Origin: Nicotiana tabacum
Lineage: Eukaryota > Streptophyta > Magnoliopsida > Solanales > Solanaceae
Length of the DNA stretch: 64,000 bases
Direction: 5' to 3'
NCBI RefSeq assembly: GCF_000715075.1
Contig: NC_134095.1
Location: forward strand, 65,229,990-65,293,989
Numbering within the stretch: the stretch's first letter is position 1; each line of letters begins with the position of its first letter. The notes under the pieces are model-generated. The model made no database searches, was not told the DNA's origin, and was given only the letters and a program-made list of their open reading frames with translations. A program made the position numbers and the translations under genes. Below are positions 24,814-35,916 of the stretch, piece by piece.

Positions 24814-25532
24814 CTTAGGTCCTAGTAAGATAAAACTATATAAGATGTTATCCAATAAAATAATACAAAATAATGTGAGATGAGTCATGATTATACGAAA
24901 ATAGTCAACAAATCACATAAAATAAATATGCCATAATAAAAATAAATATAATCTAAAAGTACTAAATCATGTTAAAATAAGTACGACTAATAAGTACTAA
25001 GTATTAAATACATGACTAAATAATATTAAAAGCAAGTTATGTATTTTCACTATCTAAAGTGACGAAAAACTGTAGGAAATTAATATTCAATACTATTGTC
25101 ATTCCTAGTATTGAATTAAATTTTTTTTGTTAATATTTTTATTGATTTGATTTTGCTTTGGAATTTATTTGAGCCACTAAGTTTTATGGGCTATAAAACA
25201 TATTTGACCATTCAAAAGTTCTAAATCAAAGCTTGAAATAATACATTAAAAGAGAGAACTATGAAAAAGGTTAAAAAATATATAAATTACATTACAATAA
25301 TTATTTTTATGTATAAAATATTTTAAAATTTGTATACATGTAATGTCGGGTTGGTTTGGTTTCGGTTTGTCTTTTCTTAGTTAAAACCAAACCAAATCAA
25401 TTATGGTCGGGGGTTTTTTCCAACACCAAACCAAATCAATCCAAACCATAGTCGGGTTTTTTTTCTCGGTTTGACTCGGATTATCGATTTGGTGCGGTTT
25501 TTTAGTTTCCTTTGTACACCCCTACACGTGAG

Positions 25533-25925
25533 TATCGTGAATCTTTAGGTGGAAAAAATAAAATTTAACTTATGTTGGACCACAATATTGGGTAACAAAA
25601 GAATAATACAAAATGAGCCATCACAAAAGTTGAAGTGTGGCTCAACAAAAGCAAGAAATGATCGTTGATTCAATTTAGTCTCACTGTCACAAGCGATACT
25701 TGTCTCCAAAGATGAAGACAACAATATAGAGAATTGAATGCATCAAGTACTCAGTGAGTCTCACTGAACAAATAGGGTCGACGAGGTCTAATATAAACGA
25801 AAAAATATGCTTTAGTTTAATAATAAATAATATCTAACGACTACACACCCAATGAATAACAGCTGCAGGAGAGACATCCAAGTGTTGTAATTATCTTCAC
25901 AAACATTTGATTTATTTTTATTCTG
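25533..25925. other. CACTA internal sequence between the two hAT-type insertions
   Basis: AT-rich with no coding frame recognised. It ends at the TTTGAGAT duplication (25926-25933). Confidence 0.4.
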
Positions 25926-26104
25926 TTTGAGATCAATGTTTTAAAAGGCGTGGGCGTAAAGCGAGGCATTTTACATATGTCTCGGTGAGGGTAAGCCCCG
26001 AGGCACGGGGAGTAAGCCCCATAGGTATTTAATTTTTAATATTTTTTAAAATAATATAATTACAGTAAATATTTATAAACATATAAAATTGCATAAAAAT
26101 TGAA

Positions 26105-26107
<3 letters not shown>

Positions 26108-26192
<85 letters not shown>

Positions 26193-26210
26193 TGTGTGCG
26201 CACGCGCGCT
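26108..26210. repeat. (AT)n(GT)n compound microsatellite
   Basis: About 22 AT units pass into about 16 GT units and end in a short GCGCACGCGCGC run. Alternating purine-pyrimidine tracts like this are slippage-prone and can adopt Z-DNA. Confidence 0.95.
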
Positions 26211-27352
26211 TCATCCCCACAAAAAACTAGTCAAAACAATCTATTATACGCTACTTAGAAGCTGAAGTAACTTGAGTCGAAAAGAACAAAATTTTCTACA
26301 TGAAAGAACAAAAATGATGACTAACCTGCAATTTGAACTTTGAGCTTGCTGCTATAAAGGAGAATGGAGTTCTCTTTGTATTTGTAAAAACAAATGAATA
26401 TTCGTTTCTTTTGGGAGATATTAGCAGACTAGCGGACAAGATAAAGAATTGGGAAAAACCATGAATTGGGGCTTCAATCAATAAAAAAAGGTCTTAACTT
26501 TTAAATTTAATGCACTTCAGTTCCTTTTTAAAACATTTGAGTAATTACCAAGCTGAATTTTGAGAATTTGGATATTATATGAAGGACTTATTCAACAAAT
26601 TTTGTTTTAATTTGAAAAAATCTTTGGGGCTTTGTCACGACCCAATTTAAGATCATGACCGCCTCATTGATATTTTACAGAAAAACGGACAGAGTTTCCC
26701 CTATTTTTGGACTATCCAAAAAAAATTCTTGTCGCAAAATCAACAACCAAACATCCTAATATCAATCCAACCAACAATAACTTTATCCATTAACCAAAAT
26801 AAGTTTCAACCATTATAATCCACCCACTAACAACCACAAATACTAATTTATCACCAAATTCGATAAGAAAGTGCAATACTCATCATAAGTCTATAATAAC
26901 GAAAGAATACTCATGACACTAAAAGAATGACCATGGAGCGACTCTATGAGTTAATAAGAAAAGACGATAACAAATAAATAAACTCTTCGCCCACGCGAAC
27001 AAGTGCGGGGCTCACTAGGACCTATCAACTCGTATACTCTAATTAACGAAATCCTCACCCACATCAATTGCTTTCTCTGTAAAAAAAAATAGCGGGGAGT
27101 GAGTTGCTAGCTCAATGAGTAAAGTTACTATAATTTCGTAAATATAATGTATGTCGTGTCTTCTTCTTCTTCGAGTTTCAATGAAAATCAAGTCCAATCT
27201 TCACCAAAACACTCTCAAAATTGAGATATAAACTCCAAACCATATTTCCAATTGTTTGCAACAATACCCAATCCAAACAAATAATAGTTTTTGAAAACCC
27301 AAATTCGAATTCAAAGCTTCAAAGCTTTTTAATGGCTGTCAGTGGTGAAATT

Positions 27353-29623
27353 TGTAGACATGTGATTTTTTACCCTCCCCAAGATTTTTTATATTTTAGC
27401 ATGTAAATATTTAATTTAGGCTTAATATAGCTATTTCAACTAATTTTTACTCTTTTACTTTATTTTATTACAAGAAAAAATGAAAATTATAAAAATTGTT
27501 CCATTAATATTTTATAGTCATTTTTAATCTTGAAAAAAACCAAAAAAAAATAATTTTAACAGTCGGTCTTATTTTAACAATTATTTTACTTAAGTAGGAC
27601 TAATTAATAAATGAGTTCGCATTTTAACCTCGCTCGTGGGAAAAGAATAAAACTTGGGCTCGAGCAACCCATTTTTAGGCCTAATTTTGGACCTAGCCCA
27701 TAATTCACAGGCCCATAATTCACAGGCCCATAATTCCTAGGCCCATACCTCTAACCTAATCTCTACCCCTATATAATAGTACACAATGCCTAAATAATGA
27801 CCTACATCTAAAAATTTGGATCCGTCGTTTCTTCAGCAAAAATGCACAATAAAATCTGGTGCTTTCTCTCCAAACGGGACAATCCTCCTTAAGCCATCAT
27901 GGACACCATGAGCTATACCCCTTTCCTCCGTTAAAGCATCTACAAAGTTTTCTCAAAAATCAGTCATTGAAGTACCTCCCTCCAACCTTAAACACAGTCC
28001 CTGTTTCTATACAAAACTCTAGCAAATAGCCTTCAAAATTCACCAGATAGCAACGACTTTTTCACCATTAAAACCAGTCCGAAAATCTCCATTAATGCAG
28101 CTTTAAAACTAGCTGCGTCGCCCCAAAACCCATGTCCAAAACGGCCTCCAAATTAAGCCCCAAAACAGCTTCAAAATTGCAGCGGAAACACACTGCTTCT
28201 TCAGCCATCGAACCAGCAGCAGAACAAGCTGCAAACAGTTCCAAAATCACCAAAATCGGAGGTTCCGTCGAGGTCGTCATTCGAGTGCTCATGTCGCGGA
28301 TCTTGTTTGACTCTTTATTGGGGTTGTAATCTTTGGAATTCATATAGTTTGTCGATGTCGGGAGCTTCGTGTTTTCATCTATTGAAGAAGTTTATTTACT
28401 GAATATTAAGGTTCATTCTTACCCTTGCTATTTGAATTCTTTAGTGGTTTTTTTTGTTTTAAAATTTTCGTTTGCCATTAAATCCTTTTTCCATGTGTTT
28501 GTTTGGATTCTATTAATGCATCTGTGATGAGAAAGCTTTGAATGCTTTTTAATTCTTTGTTGTGATGAACTTTTCCATGCGTTTGTTGTGAATATTAAGT
28601 GACAGAGGCATCTTGCGATTTTTGAAGTGAACCAAAGAATAAGTGGATAACTGATTTTTTTTGTTTAAGAAAATTCATAGAGCATATAGTAAAATAGATA
28701 TTTCCGAATGTAAATGAATGATACATAACCATGTTTGGTATACAATCACGTGAGAATAGTTTGAATTGCTTGGTTGTAATCAATATTAGTATTGTGTGTG
28801 GTTTACCTTTATGTGGTCAAATATTGAATCATGCTTTAAATGTTTATATGTGAATTCCTCCTGGTTGTCATATTTTAGATAATATCTAGTGAGACAATTT
28901 TGGTATTGCTGCGTGGATAATTTAATTGGAGACGAACCAACAGTTCATTGATTTAGGATTTTGAGCTAATAATTTTGGTGTCATTCTCATTAAATAACCC
29001 ATGGCCCTCATGTAATTAATATTAACTCTTTAGAAATCGAGGCGTGTCATTAGCTGAATTTTCCATGGCCCTCGCAAACTTAAAAGTGCATAGTTGCTTT
29101 AGGCGCGCTATTTAAATTAATTTCCTTAAACTTGGGTGTGCATTTCATGTGACCCAAATCCAAATCTCAACAATGTTAAATAAAATGTGTCGTGGACCGC
29201 GGGTGCATTTCATGTGGCGTGGTTCAAGGCGTGTTTTAAATAATGTTGAATCTTCCTAAAAAATAATTAAAAGCGGTTTAACGATTTAAAATGTACCATA
29301 GGCTAAAACATGTATTAGAATCAGATAATAGGCCAATTATGATAGTTTAAGTGACCGTGCTAGAACCACGGAATCCGGGGGTTCCTAACACCTTCCTCGG
29401 GTTAACAGAATTCCTTATTCAGAATTTCTGGTTCGCAAACTTCAAAAGGAAAGTCGAAATTTCCTCGATTTGGGATTTAAAATAAACTGGTGACTTGGAA
29501 CACCAATTAAAATATTCCAAGTGGCGACTCTGAATTGAATAAATAATCCCATTTCGAATAATGTCACTTAAATTGGAAAAACTCCCATATATACCCTCGG
29601 GTGTGTAAAAAGGAGGTATGACA
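27353..29623 (+). repeat. Element C 5' LTR
   Basis: TGTAGACATGTG to GGAGGTATGACA. Collinear with 38538-40783. A small open frame at 28132-28329 recurs in the other LTR (39291-39488), but only because the LTRs are copies; I do not call it a gene. Confidence 0.95.
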
Positions 29624-29624
29624 G

Positions 29625-29644
29625 CTCTGGCGACTCTACTGGGG
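29625..29644 (+). other. Element C primer-binding region
   Basis: Directly after the 5' LTR comes CTCTGGCGACTCTACTGGGG. TGGCGACTC-type sites at this place are known in Ogre/Tat elements and are thought to pair with a tRNA other than initiator Met, possibly tRNA-Arg. I cannot check the pairing. Confidence 0.5.
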
Positions 29645-30360
29645 ATAAGAACCCAGAACTTCTAGTTCAGGGTTCAGAATTTGAGCTTAGAATAATTGTT
29701 ATACTTGGCTTTATTTATTATTTGATTTTTACATGTTTGAGTCTAATGTGCTAAATGCTGCTTTTTACCGCTTTGATATTGTTTGAATTGTATATAAATT
29801 GTTACGAGACCCTCTTCTCTCTGAGTCTTCTAAATCATCTGGGAAGTGTGCACTTCGTGTGACTTATTTTTCTGTTAGAGTCTTATCCCAATTTTAGAAC
29901 GAGGTTCGGACAAGTTGCAAAGCCAGTGAAGCTTCTGTATTCCCGGTACGCTGCCCCCTCCTCGGCTTGAGTTGTCCGCTCGGGTAAGCCAGGTCTAGAA
30001 CAATACACCCAGGTTCTTAACCCTAGTATAACATAGCCTCATGTCGGATCCTTAGTAGGTACGTTTGTTTGCATCACGAGCATCTGACTTTGGGGACTCA
30101 ACACAGGGGTTGGGTCCATCTAGGACAGGTGTACCCAAATTAAAAAGACCATCCTGATGCATATTACGTGCTACTTGAGCATTTGTTTGTTTTAGCTTGC
30201 ATGTTGACCGGCTTCTAGAATAGGGAAAGAAAATCAAAAAAAAGGGTGAGGTAGGTATTTAGAAAATTCTGAAACTCTACCGAAGTTCTGGAATAAAAAA
30301 GTCATTTCAAAATGAGCCAAAAAATTTTAAGTGCCACGTCTCCCCTGTTCCGTCAAAACT

Positions 30361-30430
30361 GACCGAACTACGCGAGTCTGATTCGCACCAGATGTGAGAT
30401 ACGTAGGCAAACCTCATCGGTTCCAGCCCC
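30361..30430 (+). repeat. Dispersed element C motif, copy 1
   Basis: CCGAACTACGCGAG, then CTGATTCG, then GATACGTAGGCAAACCTCAT. It is the first of four related copies spread through the untranslated regions of element C. Confidence 0.75.
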
Positions 30431-31152
30431 AATTTTCAAAAATCCAAAAATATTGTCCTTCACTTCTTTTTTTTAGAAAAGTTTTTTTTTGAGACCCCAA
30501 TTTTCAAAAATCCAAAAATATTTTTCTTTAGTTCCTTCTTTAAAAACTTTTCCTTAGAAAATTCAAAAAAAAGAAAGTCTTTTTTTAACTAAAAATAAAT
30601 AGTTTCCTTCTTTCTAAAGTCTTTCATAATGAAAAGGAAATCAAAATCAAAATCCAAAATACGGATTTCCTTCATTTTGAAGTATTTTTCCAAAAAATCC
30701 AAAAAAAAATCATCAGAAACAAAAATCCAAAAAAACTCTTTAGATGTCTTTCTTTTGTAAATGTCCATAAAAATTTTGAAAAATTGAAGTCCAAAAATAT
30801 TTTTGCTTTTCTTTAGAAGTGCTTTTGTAAATAAATAAAAACTCAGAAATCCAAAATATTTTCTTAAAAGTCCCTCTTTCGAAAATTAAGAAGCAACATC
30901 TCAAATTCAAAAATATTTTTCTTTCTTCTTTAGAAAAAGAGAAAACAAATGAAAATTCAAGCAAAATATTTTCTTTTTACTTTTAAAATTCCCAAAGTTC
31001 GAATCAAAAGCAAATGAATTTTTTTAGAAGTCTTTCTTTCAAAAAATCAAAATCAAAAAATCAAAAAAATATTTCCTTTCTTCTTTTAAAGCATTTCTTT
31101 GAAAAATTCCAAAAAACAAGAGTCAGCTTATTTACTCTATTCTCAATCCTCC

Positions 31153-31218
31153 CGAACTACGCAAGATCTGATTCATGCGGGGTCATGATACGTAGGCAAT
31201 CTTCATCGGATTCGATCA
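31153..31218 (+). repeat. Dispersed element C motif, copy 2
   Basis: CGAACTACGCAAG, then CTGATTCATG, then GATACGTAGGCAATCTTCAT. Confidence 0.75.
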
Positions 31219-31689
31219 TAGCCATAATATTAGTTGAGTGAAAAAATAAATTGAAAAAAAAAGAGTGAAAAAAAAGAGAGAGTGACCAAAAATAAAAGAG
31301 TGACAAAAACAAAAAAGAAAAGAGAGTGCAAAAATAAAAGAGCGGCAAAAACGAAATGAAAGAAAAATCAAGAGTGATTAAAGAGAGGCAGAAATGAAGA
31401 AAAGAGGTACAGAGTGAAAAGGGCTAGTCAAGGCTGGGATGAAACATGCAACCGTTCAAACACATGGTAGAAGCATTTAACTGTTAGGTGCATGCATCTC
31501 AATGTGCGATTTCCTATATGTTAAATGTCTCAAAACTAACAAAGTTGTTCGATGTGCAAATTAGCTAGGTTTTGGTGGTTGGTTTTGTTGGTAGTCTAGC
31601 TTCCCCTCCTTCACAAGATCCATAGGCACAGATAGCCTCCGCAATCAATCTATCAATTATCGGTCCTGAGGATAGCCCGACATCGGCTA

Positions 31690-33480
31690 TTTTGCGGTTA
31701 AAATCAGCAGTTGCTGAAGAGAATAAGATGTTGCGTCTCCGCATATTGGAAATGTGAGACGCCTGGTCCAATGGTAGGGAACCGCCAAGTGCAATATCTG
31801 GGTTCCATGAGTTGATCCCCAGGTCAAGTGAGGTTACCAACGCTCTGTGCTCAACCCACTCATCCCATGCGGGCACCCTCCAATGCCCTCCAATGATCCT
31901 GGCATGCCTTCTGTGGTTCGCCCCCAGGCACCAGCTTCAAGGGCACCGCCTCCAATGTTTATCTTTCAGGGTCCATAGCTTCAACCAGAAATAACATATG
32001 TGACCCCGTACTCTTTCACTCAACCTCCGCAATATGATCTCCCGGGGGAGCAAGAAAAGGTTGTTAAGAATCCCGAGCAAGAGGAAATGGCTCGGAAGAT
32101 GAAGAGCCTGGAACAAAGTCTGAAAAATATGCAAAGTCTGAGTGGCCAAAAGAGTGTCTCATACTCTGACCTCTGTATGTTTCCCCATGTCCACTTGCTA
32201 GTTGGCTTCAAGATGCCAAAATTTGAAAAGTACGACGGGCATGGAGACCCGGTCGCGCACCTGAAACGATATTGTAACTAGTTGAGAGGCGATGGTGGAG
32301 AAGAGGAGCTGCTAATGGCCTATTTTGGGGAAAGCCTCACCGGAATCGTTTCTGAGTGGTATACGGATCAAGAAGTTACTCATTGGCACGTGTGAGACGA
32401 TATGGCCCGATATTTTGTCCGCCAGTTCCAGTATAATGTGGACATCGCTCCCAACAGAAACACTTTGACCAATTTGAAAAAGAAATCTGCGAAAAGCTTC
32501 CGCGAATATGCTGTCAAATGGTGTGAGCAAGCTACCAGGGTAAAGCCTCCAATGGATGAAATTGAAATGGTCACGGTCTTTCTACAGGCCCAAAAGGCAG
32601 ACTACTTCCAGAACATGATGTCCGCTACGGGAAAGTTGTTTGCTGAGGCTATCAAAATTGGGGAAATGGTTGAAAATGGTCTAAAAACGGGCCGAATCTT
32701 GAGTCATGCTGCTTTTAAAGCCACATCATCAGATGTTCAAAATGGTTCAGAGGGTTTGATGAACAAAAATGGGAGTGAGGAGGGAGCCATGATGGTTTCA
32801 AGCTCGAGGGGGGGCCGCAAGTCATTCAGCAAGTCATATATGCCTCCTATGGTCCCAAACTATTATCCCCTTCAAATGATGCTTATGCAGTGGCACCGCC
32901 TCCCTATGCGGTGATGAGCGCTCAATCTTACACCCAGCCACAACATTATACACAAAGCCGAGCTCTACCTCCCAGAAATACCTATCCTTACCAAAGCTCC
33001 ATATAATCCTCAACCAAATGATCCCCAATACAATCCTCGCCCAAGAGAGCCTTTCAGAAAGAATCAGTTCACCCCTAATGGTGAATCGTATTCAAGTTTG
33101 TTCCAAAAGCTAATCAGGCGAGGTATGCTGCAGTCGGTGGCCCCAAACTGGCCAAACCCCGGGTTCCCTCGCATTGAGAAGACGCTAGATGTGAATACCA
33201 CTCTGGAGTAGTGAGACATAGTACAGAGGATTGTTGTACCCTCAAAAGGGCGGTTGAAGATTTGATGGAAGCTGAAAGAATCATTTTTCAGGATGAAAAA
33301 GCTCCTGATGTGATGAACAATCTATTGCCTGCCCACAATATCGGGCCAATAGTCGGAATGATTTTTAAAGATGAGGAATTTGATCCGGAACTGAAGGCCA
33401 TTGCAGCCATTGTCGAGATAGAAGAAAAGCCAAAATTGGTCACCAAGCATGAAAGTTCCCCATCAAATGAGAGTCTCGGT
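31690..33480 (+). pseudogene. Element C gag, broken
   Basis: The frame opens with VAEENKMLRLRILEM near 31710, a stop, and then IPRSSEVTN. After a frameshift near 31990 it continues (32000 on) with KMKSLEQSLKNMQ, SYSDLCMFPHVHL and FKMPKFEKYDGHGDPVAHLK. A TAG at 32282 and further changes follow, then the gag core resumes at 32402-32914 (MARYFVRQFQYNVD, KSFREYAVKWCEQATRV, AEAIKIGEMVENGLKTGRI). A last frame from 33211 has RHSTEDCCTLKRAVEDLMEAE. This is a Retrotrans_gag protein of the type common in Solanaceae Tat-like elements. At least two frameshifts and several stops make it non-functional. Confidence 0.88.
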
Positions 33481-33739
33481 AGCCAGTCTTGCTATCCTTT
33501 CTGTGTCCGGATTATATCAGGGTGTGATCCAGATGTTTTACTTTATTGTCTTACTTTCTCTTCTATCTTCAAGAAATTGAAAAAAAAATCAAAAATCAAA
33601 AAATCAAATGAAATTAATATTTCATTTTCCAGGAATGTCTCTTTTCTTAATCTTGTCATTTTTCTTTCTTATTCTCTTTTTAGTTCTGTTAAATGCAGAT
33701 TTCAATAACATGACATGCTTGCGGACTTCATGCCCAGAT

Positions 33740-33985
33740 CCTGAAAGTTGTTAGGCCTCGAAATAATGAATCAAGGATTAGATCGCAATGAAGATAAAGT
33801 TTAAGGAAATAAAACAAAGAGTTGGAACAACTGAAGAAAAATTGGTTCCAGAATTGGAATGGTCCATACATTACAACAAGAGTACTGCCAAAAGAGTGCG
33901 TTGTACTTGGGACACATCAAAGGAAATGTCCCTGAAACAACTTTCAATACAAATGTAGTCAAAATGTACTATGTTGGATTCATTA
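33740..33985 (+). pseudogene. Remnant of element C integrase C-terminus
   Basis: Across two or three frames the sequence reads NWNGPYITTRVLPKE, then ALYLGHIKGN, then KMYYV. This matches the GPYxxxRVLPKGALYL...KRYYV tail that ends the integrase of related Tat-like elements in Solanaceae, as I recall it. It follows gag within about 260 bp, so roughly the whole protease to integrase core is missing between them. The scrap itself is frameshifted. Confidence 0.6.
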
Positions 33986-34300
33986 TATAACATTAATGTT
34001 CTCCGGTTGGGATGAAGAAGGCTTTTCTTTCTCACTATCCAAACACTATCAACCCTTTACAAACCCTTTGAGCCTGTTACTTTTCTTTGATTACCCTCTT
34101 TGGAACCTGAAAGTATTATTGAAAAAAAAAAGAATGAGATGAAAAGTAAAAAAAAAAAGGGAGGAGAAAAAGAAAAAAAAGGAAGAAAAGACAAAGAAAA
34201 TGAAAAAAAAATGAAAAAAGAGAGGAAAACATGAAAGGAAAAAGAAAAAGAAAACAAAACAAAATAGAAAAACAAAAGAAAATAAAAAACAAAGTTCCCT

Positions 34301-34362
34301 GAACTACGTTCGACTTGATTCCGAAAGGATACGTAGGCAGCCTCTCTCTAGGGTTCAGTCAT
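34301..34362 (+). repeat. Dispersed element C motif, copy 3
   Basis: GAACTACGTTCGACTTGATT, then GGATACGTAGGCAGCCTC, then GGGTTCAGTCAT. Confidence 0.75.
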
Positions 34363-34580
34363 ACCAAAATAAAAATCCAAATTCCCCCAAAAATGAAACT
34401 GGGGCAGATATTATAATGGTTCGGCGACGGTTCGCCTGAAAGGTTCCAAAGTTGTAATTCAATCCAAATTCTTTTTACCCCAAATCCTGCTCAAGTCCTT
34501 CCGATCAATCGGTGAGAATGTTAAAGGATAGGAGAATGCAGCTACTTGGATCCGATGCAATCAAAATGAGAGAAATGAAA

Positions 34581-34755
34581 TGAGAGAGTCTTATTGATGA
34601 AAACCCGCACGGGCACCGTAGGGCGATGGTAAGCAGAGAAATTGAAATTGAGAGAGTCTTGTCAGTGAAAACTCGCAAGAGCACTACAAGGCAATAGTGA
34701 GAAGAGAAATGAGAAAGGTCAGCTCGTGAAAACCCGCAAAGGGTACCACTGATCG
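34581..34755 (+). repeat. Tandem repeat, about 65-70 bp, three units
   Basis: Units begin GAGAGAGTCTT (34581, 34650, 34711 with changes) and share GTGAAAACCCGCA followed by GGGCACC-like and GGCGATGGTAAG-like blocks. Copies are diverged. Confidence 0.7.
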
Positions 34756-35191
34756 AAAAAGAGGATCTTCAGTCACTGATATTGACAGATTCCTGGCGAG
34801 GTTCTCGATTTCAAGGCACAGCTGTGATGAATTTCTGAGAGTCGGACGGTTTACACAAATTAGGCATCCATTCCAAAAGGCATGTTATGTTCATTGAAGT
34901 TCGCATTTACTCTAGATAAGTCCTTCTTTCTTCTCCCCAAAAGGGATACCTCTCGTTTAAATTCATTATCCTGTCCATTGTTTATTTTTCTTTGAATCCC
35001 TTTAGGTCTAACTCTATTCCGGAACTGAGACAAAGAAGGGATGGCAAGACTGATTTGCAGGGCTTTCATTTGACACGAGCTAATGTACAAAAGGCACCCA
35101 GCCTCGTCAAGGGCATCAAGCCGACCTCGACTGCCCATGGCGGCCGATGCTCCGGAATTGAAAACTCTTGGAAAGAGAAAATCAAATCGAA

Positions 35192-35540
35192 GTGCCTACA
35201 AATGCAAATGAAGTTGAAAAGGTTGAGTCCCACGTGGTCAACCATTAGCAAAAGTTTGAAAAGCCAAGGTACCAAAATGATCTGAAATTAAAGTTGGAAG
35301 AAAGAAGCTAGAAATGAAAGGCCTACGAAGGCAAAATAAAGTTGGAAAGGTTAAGTCTCACGCAACTAGTCGTTGCAGTAAAGTTTGAGGAGCCAAAAGT
35401 TCCCTAATGTTCCGGAAAAAAAATGAATGAAAAAAGAAAAGGAAGTCAGAAAGGAAAGGCCTACGAAGGCAAAACAAAGTCGAAAAGGTTGAGTTCCACC
35501 GACCAACTGTCATGGCAAAATCTGGAAAAACCAGAGGTTC
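35192..35540 (+). repeat. Tandem repeat, about 130-138 bp, three units
   Basis: Units start at about 35192, 35320 and 35458 with GCCTACGAAGGCAAAA-like sequence, then AAAGGTTGAGTCCCAC-like sequence and a GCAAAAGTTTG-like part. Confidence 0.75.
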
Positions 35541-35916
35541 TCAGGGCCTGAAATGAAATTGGTCCCCAGGAAACAAGCAGTTGCAATTGAGATCTTCATC
35601 AAAGAAGCTGGGTCGAGATCAAGCGACTGAGACAATCATGGCCACAAAACCAACCTTCGTTTCAAACTAACAATTGTTATTTATTTGAAAATTTTGAAAC
35701 AGGTGCAATCCAAAGCAACTGTGCAAGAAGCAGGTGCAACCAAAAAAGGAAAAAGAAATGCTCAAGTGCTAGAAACAGCTTTGCAGCAACAATCCATAAA
35801 AGGGAAAGTCCCCTCCGAGTTTTTCCCGCATTTACTCATTCCATGAAATAAAAAAGAAGAGAAAGGAAAATGAAATGAAAAAAAAAAGATAAGAATAAAA
35901 TTCAAAAAAAATGATA

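Larger units (their letters stand above)
14351..25524. mobile_element. hAT-type non-autonomous element 1, split by element D
   Basis: The ends are 12-bp perfect terminal inverted repeats, TAGGGGTGTACA at 14351 and its reverse complement ending at 25524. An identical 8-bp duplication CACGTGAG lies outside each end (14343-14350 and 25525-25532), as expected for hAT transposons. Without element D the unit is about 0.9 kb (14351-14541 plus 24819-25524). Both arms are rich in AAACCAAACC-type runs. There is no transposase, so it would need one in trans. Confidence 0.88.
29645..31689 (+). other. Element C long 5' leader
   Basis: Two kilobases without a credible gene. It contains two copies of the GAACTACG...GATACGTAGGCA motif (30361-30430 and 31153-31218) separated by A/T-rich sequence in which CCAAAAATATTTTTCTTT-like runs recur (30430-31130), then a purine-rich AAAAAGAGTGA tract (31235-31420). 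Confidence 0.6.

Noticed and set aside
28092..28343. Small open frames on both strands of the element C LTR, repeated at 39251-39514
   Set aside because: They are duplicated only because the LTRs are copies, and similar frames exist on both strands. There is no domain.
31565..31876. A 103-residue minus-strand frame opposite the start of element C gag
   Set aside because: The plus strand carries recognisable gag N-terminal residues here, so this is a shadow frame.
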